64,000 nucleotides of DNA, from NCBI RefSeq assembly GCF_005233835.1, contig NZ_SZQA01000002.1, positions 124,001-188,000 on the forward strand, written 5' to 3'. The stretch is from Herbidospora galbida. GTDB lineage: Bacteria > Actinomycetota > Actinomycetes > Streptosporangiales > Streptosporangiaceae. Shown here piece by piece: positions 1 to 7,963 of this stretch. The notes under the pieces were generated by a model. The model was not told the DNA's origin. It worked only from the letters and a program-made list of their open reading frames with translations, and ran no database searches. Each line of letters begins with the position of its first letter. The stretch's first letter is position 1. Made by a program: the position numbers and the translations under genes.

Positions 1-168
1 GACGACGACGCCAGGGAGATCCTGCACACGATGGGCTCCCACAAGATCCGCCGACTGCCGGTGATCGACGATCACACGCTGGTGGGCATGGTGGCCCTGG
101 CCGACGTGGCCAAGGCGCTGCCCGACACCCCGGTGGGCGAGCTGATGGACGCGCTGACCACCGACTGA
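1..168 (+). CDS. CBS domain protein, C-terminal fragment (cut by window edge)
   Basis: The first 55 codons are open from the window edge to a TGA at 166-168. The peptide shows the end of a CBS motif: a helix and strand with IRRLPVIDD, then LVGMVALADVAKAL. This is the typical second half of an adenosyl-nucleotide-binding CBS repeat. Stand-alone CBS-pair proteins are common in actinobacterial stress gene clusters, which suits the neighbours (SDR, hemerythrin, ChaB). The start and the first CBS repeat lie outside the window, so the full architecture is unknown. Confidence 0.75.
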   Translation, partial: DDDAREILHTMGSHKIRRLPVIDDHTLVGMVALADVAKALPDTPVGELMDALTTD

Positions 169-410
169 CCGTTCGCCAGTCGCCTCCGAGCCGCATTCGA
201 CCGGGGTCCGGAGAGCGCCGGACGAGCCCCGGTGGCCGCCGACGGGATGACCGGTTCGCCGAAGGCGGCGATGGCGGCCGGTGGCGTGGCGGGCGTCCTG
301 GTGGGCCGCGCCAAGGGCGACATGAAGCGCTGCGCGGAGTTCATCGAGAAGCGGGGCGGCGAGACCGGCGCCTGGCGTGGCGACGTGCCCCGCCCGGGGG
401 CGCGACGTTG

Positions 411-930
411 TCAGTCGGCCCGGACCACGCGCATGCTGCGCAATGACGCGTCCATGGCGTCCGGTACTACCATCCCGGCGGCGACCCCGCTGTGGAGGTA
501 GGCCGGCACGTCCTCGGTGAGGCGTTCACCCGGCAGTGCCGCCGGAACGCCCGGCGGACAGGGCGTCAGCATCTCGGCGGCGATCCGCCCCGCCGCCTTG
601 TCGACGGGCACCTGCTCGGTTGGCGGCGAAGAACGCCTCCCGGGGCGGCATGGCCTGTTCCCGGCGCATGACCTCGGGCCCCCGCACGTCGGCGGCGGGG
701 ATGTCGGCCACGTGCGCGGCCAGGCTGTCAGCGCGTCCAGCAGCACCTGCGCCGACTCGTCGTTGGCGCGGCGTAGCCCGACGCGCCGGACGCACGCACG
801 TCGATGATGATCTGGAGCGGGACGCCGATCCGACGGCGTTGTGGGCGTCGCGGCCGATCAGCAGCTTCTCGCCCGGACCGGCCGCCGCCCATGATGGCCG
901 TCTTCACCGACAAGGAGCTGCCGCTTCCCC
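411..930 (-). pseudogene. Remnant of an Orn/Lys/Arg decarboxylase, frameshifted and internally deleted
   Basis: Pieces of one PLP-dependent decarboxylase are readable on the minus strand in different frames. From upstream to downstream they are GSSLSVKTAIM (near 900-930), GPGEKLLIGRDAHNAVG (near 845-895), VPLQIIIDVRASGASGY (near 775-830), HVADIPAADVRGPEVMRR (near 660-725), and a long C-terminal stretch with EQVPVDKAAGRIAAEML and PAALPGERL, ending at the TGA at 411-413. The pieces follow the order of the family, but most of the catalytic core between DAHNAV and the C-terminal domain is missing, including the PLP lysine. At least three frame changes make it non-functional. The remnant begins directly after the stop of the dehydrogenase gene at 934. 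Confidence 0.75.
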
Positions 931-933
931 CGA

Positions 934-2079
934 TCAGCCCAATTCGATGGCGACCTTGGTCCAGCCGGGCTCACGCCGGTCGAAGGCCTGGTACGCCTCC
1001 AGCACGCCGGGCATCGTCTCCTGCCGGGTGAGGATGGTGGTCGGATCGGCGGCACCGGCCGCGATCTTGCTGAGCAGGCCGGGCGCGTAGCGGCGGTGGT
1101 GGCAGTTGCCCATCTTGATCGTGAGATTGCGGTTCATGGCCGTACCCAGCGGAAACCTGTCGAAGCCCTGCGGGTAGACGCCGACGATGCCGATCGTCCC
1201 GGCCTTGTCGACCATCTCGACGGCCCAGCGCAACGCCTGGTCGGGCGCCTCCCTGGGCTGCCACAGCTCGTGCTCGGACCGCTCACGTTCACCGGCGGGC
1301 GGTTCGGCGTCGATGCCCACTGCGTCGATCACCCGGTCGGCGCCCACGCCGCCGGTCAGGTCCTTGACCGCCGCGACCGGGTCTTCGGCGTTGAAGTCGA
1401 CGGTCTCGGCGTTCTGGAGCCGGGCGGTCTCCAGGCGGTCGGCGTTGCCGTCCACGATGATGACGCGGCCTGCTCCCTGCATGCGCGCCGACAGGGCGGC
1501 GAGCTGACCGACCGGGCCCGCGCCCAGGACGACGACCACGTCCCCGGGGCCGACCTCGGCCAGGCGGGCACCGAACCAGGCGGTCGGGAAGATGTCGCTG
1601 ACCGTGATGGCCTGCTCGTCGCCGACCCCCGGCGGGATGGCGACCAGACCGGTGTGGGCGTAGGGGACGCGGGCGTACTCGGCCTGGAGCCCGTCGAAGG
1701 GACCGGTCGCCTCGGGACCGCCGAAGAACGCGGTCCCGGCCGCCGGGCCGTTGGGGTTGGCGACGTCACACTGGGCGTGGTAGCCCGCGCGGCAGTAGAC
1801 GCAGCGTCCGCAGCTGATCGTGGAACAGACGAGCACGCGGTCGCCGGGGTTGAAGTTGCGGACCTTCGAGCCGGTCGCCTCGACGACCCCGACCGCCTCG
1901 TGACCCAGGATCGTGCCGGGCCGCATGCCCGGCATGGTGCCGCGCACCATGTGCAGGTCGGTGCCGCAGATGGCGCTGGTCGTGATGCGGATGACCGCGT
2001 CCTCGGGATCCTGGATCTCCGGGTCGGGGACCTGGTCCAGCGAGATCTTTCCGGTGTCGTGCCAGACGACTGCCTTCAT
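934..2079 (-). CDS. Zinc-dependent alcohol dehydrogenase, formaldehyde-dehydrogenase-like
   Basis: This is a 381-residue medium-chain dehydrogenase. Catalytic zinc ligands are visible at C38 (SAICGTDLHM) and H60/E61 (GHEAVG). A structural-zinc cluster follows at C90, C93, C96 and C104. The Rossmann glycine motif GAGPVG sits at about 186-191. An insertion with PAGERERSEHELWQP precedes the C-terminal half, as in glutathione-independent formaldehyde-dehydrogenase-like members that oxidise alcohols or aldehydes with NAD. A strong ribosome site (GGAGGAGAA) precedes the ATG. It follows the SDR gene after 57 bp on the same strand and is probably co-transcribed with it. The exact substrate is not evident. 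Confidence 0.88.
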   Translation of the reverse strand: MKAVVWHDTGKISLDQVPDPEIQDPEDAVIRITTSAICGTDLHMVRGTMPGMRPGTILGHEAVGVVEATGSKVRNFNPGDRVLVCSTISCGRCVYCRAGYHAQCDVANPNGPAAGTAFFGGPEATGPFDGLQAEYARVPYAHTGLVAIPPGVGDEQAITVSDIFPTAWFGARLAEVGPGDVVVVLGAGPVGQLAALSARMQGAGRVIIVDGNADRLETARLQNAETVDFNAEDPVAAVKDLTGGVGADRVIDAVGIDAEPPAGERERSEHELWQPREAPDQALRWAVEMVDKAGTIGIVGVYPQGFDRFPLGTAMNRNLTIKMGNCHHRRYAPGLLSKIAAGAADPTTILTRQETMPGVLEAYQAFDRREPGWTKVAIELG

Positions 2080-2136
2080 GGTTCTCCTCCTTCATCGCGG
2101 TAGGCGTCCGGGCCGCCGCCGGACGCGGTTCCGTCA

Positions 2137-3000
2137 TCAGCCGGGGAGGGTCTCGCCGCCGATCGGGGCCAGGACCTCGCCCGTGTAGTAGGACGAGAGG
2201 CGCCCGGAGGCGAAGAAGACGTAGGAGGGCGCGATCTCGTCGGGGTCGGCGGCCCGTTTCATCGGGGTCTGCTTGCCGAACTCGTCCACCTTCTCGGGCG
2301 GGAACGTGGCCGGGATGAGCGGCGTCCAGACCGGCCCCGGCGCGACCGCGTTGACGCGGATGCCCTTGTCGACGAGGTTCTGCGCCATCGCCTGGGTGAA
2401 GGCGTTGATCGCGCCCTTGGTCGCCGAGTAGTCGATCAGGGTCTTGTTTCCGCGCAGCCCGTTGATCGAGGAGGTGTTGACGATCGCCGCCCCGTCGCCC
2501 ATGTGCCGCAGGGCGGCCTTGGTCACCCGGAAGTAGCTGTGGATGTTGACCGCGAAGGTGTGCTGCCACTGCTCGTCGTCCAGTTCGTCGAGCGAGTCGA
2601 CCGGCTGCTGGTAGGCGACGTTGTTGACCAGCACGTCGAGACCGCCCAGCTCGCCCACGGTCTGCTCGACCACGTGGACGCACTGGTCGGCCCGGCTCAG
2701 GTCGCCCGGCAGCAGCAGGCAGCGCCGCCCCTCCTGCTCGACCAGTTTGCGGGTGTGCTCGGCGTCCTCGCTCTCGGACAGGTAGGCGATCGCGACGTCG
2801 GCGCCTTCTTTGGCGAAGGCCACCGCGACGGCCCTGCCGATCCCCGAGTCGCCGCCGGTGATCAGGGCACGCTTGCCCTTGAGCAGGTCACGGCCCTGGT
2901 AGTCGCGCATCTCGTCCCGCGGCTCCGGAGTCATCTCCCCGCTGGTGCCCGGGTAGGTCTGGGTCTGGCCAGGTGGAGTCTGGTTGCGTTCCTCAGGCAT
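2137..3000 (-). CDS. SDR family oxidoreductase, YdaD/YghA-like general stress type
   Basis: This is a 287-residue classical-type short-chain dehydrogenase. The cofactor motif TGGDSGIG is at residues 48-55, NNVA near 126, the catalytic Ser at 177-178, and Y191-x3-K195. An unstructured N-terminal extension of about 40 residues (PPGQTQTYPG, Pro/Gln-rich) is characteristic of the Bacillus YdaD / E. coli YghA group, which are general-stress SDRs with uncertain substrates. The gene diverges from the hemerythrin gene at 3093 across a 92-bp intergenic region and heads a likely operon with the zinc dehydrogenase. Confidence 0.88.
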   Translation of the reverse strand: MPEERNQTPPGQTQTYPGTSGEMTPEPRDEMRDYQGRDLLKGKRALITGGDSGIGRAVAVAFAKEGADVAIAYLSESEDAEHTRKLVEQEGRRCLLLPGDLSRADQCVHVVEQTVGELGGLDVLVNNVAYQQPVDSLDELDDEQWQHTFAVNIHSYFRVTKAALRHMGDGAAIVNTSSINGLRGNKTLIDYSATKGAINAFTQAMAQNLVDKGIRVNAVAPGPVWTPLIPATFPPEKVDEFGKQTPMKRAADPDEIAPSYVFFASGRLSSYYTGEVLAPIGGETLPG

Positions 3001-3092
3001 CTTCTTCCCGTGCCCGTGACGTCGATCGCCTAACAGCTCCGTCAGTGGGTAGTGATGGGGCCGTTTTGGAGCGAGCGCGAGAGAGACCCATC

Positions 3093-3536
3093 ATGAACGC
3101 ACGCGAGACCGACGTCGTGGCCTTACTTACCGGACAGCACGAGGAGATCATCGCCCTCTTCCCTCAGGCCGCGGAGAGCGAGCAGGCCTTTCGCCGACTG
3201 GCGCGCCTGCTCACCGCGCACGAGGCGGCGGAGCAGGAGGTCGTCCACCCCCACGTCCGGCGCCAAGGCGGCGGCCGGGACTCGATGATCGACGACCGGC
3301 TGCGCGAAGAGCACGAGATCAAGCGGCAACTGTCGGCCCTGGACGAGATGGGCACCGGCCATCCCGACTTCCCGGCGCAGCTGGAGTCGTTGCGCATCGA
3401 GGTCCTGGCCCACGCCCGGGCCGAGGAACGCTATGAGTTCTCCTGCCTGGCGACGCTGGAAGAGCAGGCCCGGACATCGATGATCATCGCCCTGACGGCT
3501 ACCACCAGTCGAGCAGCCGTCGGCGAGAACGCGTGA
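3093..3536 (+). CDS. Hemerythrin domain-containing protein
   Basis: The product is about 147 residues with hemerythrin HHE-type metal ligands: H16 (TGQHEEI), H43 and E47 (TAHEAAEQEVVHPH), H74 (REEHEIKR) and a late HARAEERYEF. The fold is expected to bind a di-iron centre and sense or carry O2 or reactive species. I chose ATG 3093; the frame is open upstream to 2973 but that extension looks non-coding. A purine-rich stretch (GAGAGA) precedes the start. It diverges from the SDR operon, and ChaB lies 65 bp downstream, which together suggest a stress regulon. Confidence 0.85.
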   Translation: MNARETDVVALLTGQHEEIIALFPQAAESEQAFRRLARLLTAHEAAEQEVVHPHVRRQGGGRDSMIDDRLREEHEIKRQLSALDEMGTGHPDFPAQLESLRIEVLAHARAEERYEFSCLATLEEQARTSMIIALTATTSRAAVGENA

Positions 3537-3601
3537 CATCGCCGCCGATCCGGGCACCGAATCTCGTATCGAGCCGAACACGACAGAGGAGAGTGACGAT
3601 C

Positions 3602-4000
3602 ATGCCGGCCCGCCAGGAGCTCCCGGACACCCTGAAGCGCTCCCCCAAGAAGGCCCAGCGGACGTGGATCAAAGCACACGACGCCGCTGTCGAGCAGTAC
3701 GGCGAAGGCGAGCGGGCCCACCGCACCGCGAACTCCGCCCTCAAGCACTCCTTCGAGAAGGTCGGCGACCACTGGGAGCCCAAGGCCGAGAAGGGCCCCT
3801 CGGACGCCCAGGCGGCGAAGAGCACCCCCAAGCCCGGCAAGACCGCGGAAGGCGTCGACGCCAACGCCTCCAAACAGCACCTCTATGACATCGCGAAGCG
3901 TCTCGACGTACCGGGAAGATCGTCCATGAGCAAGAAGGAGCTGGTGGAGGCGATCAAGAAGGCGAATAGGCGGGCGTCCGCCAAAGCCCGTTCCCAATGA
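3602..4000 (+). CDS. ChaB family protein with C-terminal Rho_N-like domain
   Basis: This 132-residue basic protein begins with a ChaB domain (LPDTLKRSPKKAQRTW and ALKHSFEKVGDHWEPK, about residues 6-65). It continues through a Lys/Pro linker to a SAP/Rho_N-like helix-loop-helix (KQHLYDIAKRLDVPG and SKKELVEAIKKAN) near residues 98-125. ChaB was named from a cation-transport locus, but in actinobacteria these short proteins are usually nucleic-acid-associated stress proteins of unclear role. ATG 3602 has a good ribosome site (GAGGAGAG) 7-8 nt upstream; an in-frame start at 3533 would overlap the preceding gene. Confidence 0.87.
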   Translation: MPARQELPDTLKRSPKKAQRTWIKAHDAAVEQYGEGERAHRTANSALKHSFEKVGDHWEPKAEKGPSDAQAAKSTPKPGKTAEGVDANASKQHLYDIAKRLDVPGRSSMSKKELVEAIKKANRRASAKARSQ

Positions 4001-4114
4001 CACGCCGGCGAGTGTGCTACCGCGACCAGGCCGGGCGGTCATCGTCTGATCATGGGTGGCCGCGTTCGTCGTTGAGGTAGCCGGGGCCAAGGATACGGAC
4101 CATCCGGACGCCCG

Positions 4115-4534
4115 GTGTCACGATCGGCGGGCGGGGTAGCACCGCGGATCGTGACGAGCCGATTCGCGCAGTGGACGCTTGACGTGATCGACAGCCGGAA
4201 AATGGCGGCCTTCTGGTCTCAGACACTGGGCTACGAGATCGAGCACGACGGCCCCAGCCCCCACTTGTGGCCGCCCCGGGACGCGCCGCCCGGTTCTCTG
4301 ACGGTCTGGCTTCAGGAGACGGGCGAGCCCAAGCGCGGCAAGAACCGTAACCACCCCGACCTGTACGTACCGGCTGGTGGAGAGGTGGACGCCGAGGTGG
4401 AGCGGTTGATCGGGCTGGGGGCCCGCCGGGTCGACGTCGGGCAGAAGGGGGATGAGGGGTTCGTCGTGCTGGCCGACCCTGAAGGCAACGAGTTCTGCCT
4501 GCTTCACCGGAGGCATCCCCAGGGATCCGAGTAG
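4115..4534 (+). CDS. VOC (glyoxalase-like) family protein
   Basis: A single vicinal-oxygen-chelate domain: WTLDVIDSRKMAAFWSQTLGYE at the N-terminus and GDEGFVVLADPEGNEFCLL at the C-terminus give the paired beta-alpha-beta-beta-beta modules. The terminal EFCLL strand carries a usual metal-ligand Glu. These small Glyoxalase_6-type proteins are frequent in actinomycetes and mostly uncharacterised. The annotated start is GTG 4115. GTG 4151 (V-T-S-R-F) would remove a 12-residue extension and matches usual family N-termini better, so the true start is uncertain. Neither start has a convincing ribosome site. Confidence 0.8.
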   Translation: MSRSAGGVAPRIVTSRFAQWTLDVIDSRKMAAFWSQTLGYEIEHDGPSPHLWPPRDAPPGSLTVWLQETGEPKRGKNRNHPDLYVPAGGEVDAEVERLIGLGARRVDVGQKGDEGFVVLADPEGNEFCLLHRRHPQGSE

Positions 4535-4703
4535 AGGCCTTTCGTCCTTATCGGTGTCAGCTCACCAGCGGCTCCGCCTGGGCCTATGGGCAACCACCCG
4601 GGTCATAGGTGATGGGGCGCCGGGGATTCGCGGATCTTGCGCTGTTCTGAACAGTTCAATGCAGGTCAGCGGGCATGCTGTTTGTCTGGTGTGACACTCG
4701 CTT

Positions 4704-5012
4704 ATGTTTGCGCGTATGGACAGACATTCTGGACGTGACGCGGTGAAGATGAGCCCGGCAATCGGCAAGTCGAAGTACGTCACGCCGGCTCTCGCCACGG
4801 TCCCTCTTCTGCTTGCCAATTGGTTCATCGTCGCCTCCATCCTGGGGCGCGGCTGCGTCCTGCCGTACGAGGGCGGCAACATCACCGAATGCGGTGGCGG
4901 CCTTTCGGAGGAGATGATGTCCGCCGCATCGGGACTGATCGCGCTGGTATTGCTCGTTATCCAGCTGGGGCTGATCGTTCTGGTACGCCGGCGTCGCCCG
5001 TCCGCCCAGTGA
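4704..5012 (+). CDS. Small membrane protein of unknown function
   Basis: An open frame of 102 codons. A hydrophobic segment (TPALATVPLLLANWFIVAS) lies near residues 26-45 and a second (LIALVLLVIQLGLIVLV) near 78-95, followed by a basic tail RRRRP. Between them is a short loop with two cysteines (GRGCVLPYEGG, ITECGGG) that could form a disulphide outside the membrane. ATG 4704, 4716 and 4749 are all possible starts. I do not recognise the family. The gene marks the left edge of the accessory region and is less GC-biased than its neighbours. Confidence 0.5.
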   Translation: MFARMDRHSGRDAVKMSPAIGKSKYVTPALATVPLLLANWFIVASILGRGCVLPYEGGNITECGGGLSEEMMSAASGLIALVLLVIQLGLIVLVRRRRPSAQ

Positions 5013-5315
5013 GGTAACAGAGGCGCCCTACTGAAGTCTCGCTGGCCCACGTAGACGCATCCGGTCCATGCCCGCCGGTATTGAACCCCGGATAAGGAGC
5101 CAAAAGGGAGCGAGGCGACGCCCCGCCAGAACCGCGAGGGCGGCGCCCTTTCTGAAGCGCGCCGCGTTCGGCGGAGGCGCTGGCGTTACCGGCTTCCGTG
5201 GAGTCGGCCTGGCAGGCTGGTCCCGCTGGAAATCCTGCTCACCAGGCCGGAACTCGGGAGTCCTCGAAGCGGGAGACGCGCTGTCCATCCAGGCGTTATA
5301 GGGCATGATCGCCGC
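5013..5315. other. Intergenic stretch without a recognised gene
   Basis: About 300 bp between two small genes. A minus-strand open frame with a Pro/Arg-rich translation runs through it but has no recognisable domain or ribosome site. A short segment near 5070-5100 (GTATTGAACCCCGG) faintly resembles a T-arm but does not fold into a tRNA and does not match the tRNA-Gly att core. I see no other feature. Confidence 0.4.
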
Positions 5316-5594
5316 GTGCGGAGGGATAGTGATGCGCTGGTCCGGACACTGGCCGAGCTGATTGTGGACCTGACCTGGTTCTTGGAATCGTGTGATGACA
5401 CGGTCGTCAATCCGGATGATGCTGTGAAGCAGTTGGAGTGGATAAGTCATAAGCTCGGCGCGTTGCCGACTGAGGACCGGCTCAGACTGATCACCATCAT
5501 CCGAGAGAGGGCGCAGTCCGAGACCGAGCCCGAGTTCCGTGCGTTCCTGGTGACCTTCGCGGCGACCAGCGGACTGATTGACGAAGATGGCTGA
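5316..5594 (+). CDS. Hypothetical protein, 92 residues
   Basis: A GTG-initiated frame encoding a small acidic, helical protein (LVRTLAELIVDLTWFLESC, then KQLEWISHKLGALPTEDR, then EFRAFLVTFAATSGLIDEDG). Codon positions behave like real coding sequence and the C-terminus is strongly acidic. I cannot assign a family. Its size, acidity and place in a genomic island would suit an immunity- or antitoxin-like protein, but that is only inference. A short purine stretch (GGAGGGA) lies just inside the start rather than before it, so the start is uncertain. Confidence 0.5.
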   Translation: MRRDSDALVRTLAELIVDLTWFLESCDDTVVNPDDAVKQLEWISHKLGALPTEDRLRLITIIRERAQSETEPEFRAFLVTFAATSGLIDEDG

Positions 5595-5726
5595 GCTCGG
5601 GGTGCCGATTTCGCCACGCATTTTAAAATAACCACACGGAGATCAAATAGCCCTACCAGACCCAGATCTTCGTCTCCGCGGCACTGGCACGCTGATGTCA
5701 ATATGATCAAGCCACGGCCTGCGGCT

Positions 5727-5936
5727 CTACCACTCCTTGCCCTCGGCCAGGCGTTTGCTCTTCATCGTGCTGACGGAGTCGCCGATGGCTCGCAGGACAG
5801 CACGCGCATGGTCGGGCTCGACACCCATCCGAGGATGGAGATGAGAGCGTCATCTGGACTGAGATCCACGGTGATCACGTCAGCGGTCTCGCGCGCACCG
5901 CGCACATCCCTGATCGTCCCGTCTGCCTCCGACATC
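5727..5936 (-). pseudogene. Possible relic of a small minus-strand gene (frameshifted)
   Basis: On the minus strand an ATG near 5936 opens a peptide with ETADVITVDLSPDDALISIL. In another frame the same strand continues as GVEPDHARAVLRAIGDSVST and KSKRLAEGKEW, ending at a TAG at 5727-5729. The two halves together look like one protein of about 70 residues broken by a single frameshift near 5820. I do not recognise the family. The assignment rests only on codon texture and on the join of the two halves. Confidence 0.3.
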
Positions 5937-6053
5937 GTTGCGGCTGTCAGGCCGTGGGCAGCAGGCGCTACGGAAACCTGTAGGGATCACGTCGAAGACG
6001 AGCCGGGCTGCACTGCTCTTCCCGAATTGGAGGCCAGGAACAGAGTGGACTGC

Positions 6054-6434
6054 ATGATCGAGATCGACGGTCCCTTCTACCGTGTGAGCGAGTCCGGTTT
6101 CGAGATGCTGATCCCTCGGTGGGAAGGGTATGAACCTGAGACCGCCGAGGAGGCCGATGCGACGATCGTGTTTCCCGACGGCTCCCGGCGATATGCGACT
6201 TTCATGACCTTGGACGTAGTAAGACGGATCATGGACAAGGACGTGCGCACGGGTGAGTCTCTCGGCGGCCGGTACTTCTGGTGCTCAGACTTGATCATCA
6301 TCAGGGATGTCGGGTTCGAAAGCATGGCGGCGGTGATCCGGGACCTGATCTCCTCGGGAGACATCGAAGGAGCCTGTGGTCTCCTCGACCCTCTTGACGG
6401 GGACGACGAGGAGATCGAAATCAGGAGGAGCTGA
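6054..6434 (+). CDS. Hypothetical protein, 126 residues
   Basis: The translation from ATG 6054 (IEIDGPFYRVSESGFEMLIP) has convincing coding texture: SRRYATFMTLDVVRRIMDKD, GGRYFWCSDLIIIRDVGFES, and an acidic end DGDDEEIEIRRS. The frame is open upstream to 5703, but that part lacks coding character and overlaps the minus-strand relic, so I start at 6054, which has a purine-rich stretch (AGGCCAGGA) upstream. The alternating strand/helix pattern resembles small immunity-type proteins of actinomycete islands; no family is recognised. Its stop is only about 20 bp from the leftmost tRNA-Gly fragment. Confidence 0.5.
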   Translation: MIEIDGPFYRVSESGFEMLIPRWEGYEPETAEEADATIVFPDGSRRYATFMTLDVVRRIMDKDVRTGESLGGRYFWCSDLIIIRDVGFESMAAVIRDLISSGDIEGACGLLDPLDGDDEEIEIRRS

Positions 6435-6455
6435 GGCGAACTTCGGCACCGTTGG

Positions 6456-6496
6456 AGCGGGTGCCGGGAATCGAATCCGCGCTGTCAGCTTGAGAA
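6456..6496 (-). repeat. Degenerate copy of the tRNA-Gly(CCC) 3' half (oldest att remnant)
   Basis: 41 bp match the 3' half of the intact tRNA-Gly at 15821 (anticodon loop to discriminator base) with three mismatches. Matching landmarks are the T-loop region (AATCGAA) and the anticodon-stem stretch (CTGTCAGCTT). The match ends at the anticodon-loop boundary, as in the other copies. I interpret it as an att site left by an old integration event. Confidence 0.6.
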
Positions 6497-6587
6497 GTGT
6501 AGGGAACATATCTCGTGGCATCGCTGACCTGCGCTGGAAGCCAGTGATGAAGAGAATGATCTTGACTTGTTGTGGTGAACATCGAGA

Positions 6588-6986
6588 TCAGAGGCTTCCC
6601 GTTGATCGCCAGGGTAATGCCTTCGCATCGGAATAGAGCCGCGATATCTCGTCCAGAACTTCCTGCATGGTCGTCTCCACGTCCCACCACGTGCTGTCCA
6701 GGGCGCGAATCGTGAGATCCACAGTCGACCCATCCGCATCGTGAGCAGTCAACTCACCGTCAATGAGCTGAGCATCGTCTCCGAACATTGCGACAAGCTG
6801 CTGAGTACTCATGAGGAAGCTTTCTGCAGTTTCGGTGATCTCCCGGTAGCGGGGGCTGAACAGTTCGTCTATCTCCAACCGCCACCGGTATCCCTCGACC
6901 ATCGGACCCAGAGATGTAAGGAGACCTGCGAGGGTGACGAGGCCCTCCTCGCGCCAACATCGGAAGGTCAAACCGCTTTCCGCCAC
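6588..6986 (-). CDS. Hypothetical protein, 132 residues
   Basis: GTG start at 6986 with GAGAGG about 10 nt upstream. The protein is acidic, with LAGLLTSLGPMVEGYRWRLEI, ETAESFLMSTQQLVAMFGDD and DSTWWDVETTMQEVLDEISR. No signal peptide or membrane segment is visible. This composition (acidic, Trp-rich, under 150 residues) resembles actinobacterial immunity-like proteins, but I do not recognise a family. It is the only intact gene between the att remnants at 6456 and 7363. Confidence 0.5.
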   Translation of the reverse strand: MAESGLTFRCWREEGLVTLAGLLTSLGPMVEGYRWRLEIDELFSPRYREITETAESFLMSTQQLVAMFGDDAQLIDGELTAHDADGSTVDLTIRALDSTWWDVETTMQEVLDEISRLYSDAKALPWRSTGSL

Positions 6987-7088
6987 TTGATGGCCGCCTC
7001 TCGAACATGTGTGGACGTTGCCACACGGCCAAGGCTGCCTCCGCCGCTGCGACTCTGACTGCGCAAGGTCCTCAAGGTTATGGGCCTG

Positions 7089-7178
7089 GCGGTGTGGACG
7101 AACACTGATTACCAGGGCTGGCGGGGTCTACGCCTTAAGTTTTGTCGGCGACTGAATAACCGCTGCTCGCGGGGGCGC
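7089..7178 (+). pseudogene. Decayed copy of the small island ORF seen at 15443
   Basis: The sequence starts like the ORF at 15443 (VWTN..) and keeps blocks corresponding to its VY...VGDY..AAR part at the DNA level (GTCTAC, GTCGGCGACT, GCTGCTCGC). Indels destroy the frame and a stop follows near 7188. It lies about 190-270 bp left of an att copy, the same relative place as the better-preserved version left of the intact tRNA-Gly. This supports related element ends. Confidence 0.4.
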
Positions 7179-7230
7179 CACCAGACATGACCTCGTCGGC
7201 CCACAGCGATTGGGCGGCCGAAGTCGATTG

Positions 7231-7403
7231 GCCGGGGACTAGGCGAAGCCGTAAAGAAAAGAAAGTCTTGACGAGCGAAGCGAACAGCGGAGCGGGGGAG
7301 CGTGAGGGGGCGAAGCTCCCTGACAGCGGGGGTCTGGGGGTCGTCCCGCAGAGTAACCAAAGAGCGGGTGACGGGGATCGAACCCGCGCTGTCAGCTTGG
7401 GAA
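7231..7403. repeat. att-linked flank repeat R1 with truncated tRNA-Gly 3' half (7363-7403)
   Basis: The left part shares GGCGAAGCCGTAA, CGAGCGAAGCGA and GGGGGTCTGGGGGTCG with the repeats at about 12690 and 15634. At 7363-7403 it ends in a 41-bp copy of the tRNA-Gly 3' half with one mismatch, oriented as a minus-strand tRNA. Sequence after 7403 diverges at once. It is an att copy plus downstream flank. Translating it gives nonsense peptides such as GDGDRTRAVSLG that are not genes. Confidence 0.7.
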
Positions 7404-7573
7404 TCCACAAGTGATCTACCCTCTGCGAGCTGGGAACAAGGGGTGCGGTTCCCCCCCATCTCCCCGGCAGGGGTCTGAGGCGGAGCGGAGCCCATCTCGG
7501 TTCTGGACACCTGTCATCCGAATGCGCCTCCCAGACGGTAATCATCGCCGGAGACAACGATCGGAGATGGTGG

Positions 7574-7963
7574 ATGGACGACGGGTTCGCCGAGTATGTG
7601 GCGCACCGGCACTTACGGCTGTGCCGGATGGCCTATCTCCTCACCCGGGATTGGGGCACGGCCGAGGATTTGGTGCAAACCGCGCTGTCGAAGGCATGGC
7701 TCGCCTGGCGGCGGGTCGAGGGCAATCCCGACCCCTACGTCTATCGGATTATCGTGAACACCCATGCCTCGTGGTGGCGCAGGCGCTGGCGCGGTGAGGT
7801 GCCGGCCGCGCACATACCTGAGGCCGCCGATCCACGCGACGCGTCCGCCGAGGTAGCCGATCAGGCCGCACTGTGGAGCGCGATCGGCGCACTTTCCCCG
7901 CGCCAACGTGCGGTGATCGTTCTGCACTACTTCGAGGGACGGACGCTCACCCAGGTCGCGGAC
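7574..7963 (+). pseudogene. SigE-family RNA polymerase sigma factor, truncated by IS insertion
   Basis: ATG 7574 opens a sigma-70 region 2 protein of the actinobacterial SigE-like ECF type: MAYLLTRDWGTAEDLVQTAL, then PYVYRIIVNTHASWWRRR. Region 4 begins (LSPRQRAVIVLHYFEGRTLT) but is cut after QVAD, where the IS3 left end begins at 7964. A stop two codons later (7970-7972) lies inside the IS. The recognition helix of region 4.2 is missing and I do not find it on the far side of the element, so flanking DNA was lost as well. The truncated product should not recognise a -35 element. Confidence 0.8.

Noticed and set aside
169-410. Plus-strand frame 232-501 as a small gene
   Set aside because: Its second half runs antisense through the decarboxylase remnant, no ribosome site is seen, and the first half matches no family I know.
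5060-5110. tRNA-like patch (GTATTGAACCCCGG) that might be another att copy
   Set aside because: It cannot be extended into acceptor or anticodon stems and does not match the tRNA-Gly core.
7330-7420. Possible proteins containing GDGNRTRAVSLG or ERVTGIEPALSAWE (also at 10870, 12960 and 15830)
   Set aside because: These peptides are translations of tRNA-Gly sequence and its copies; such names recur as spurious annotations. No gene is supported.
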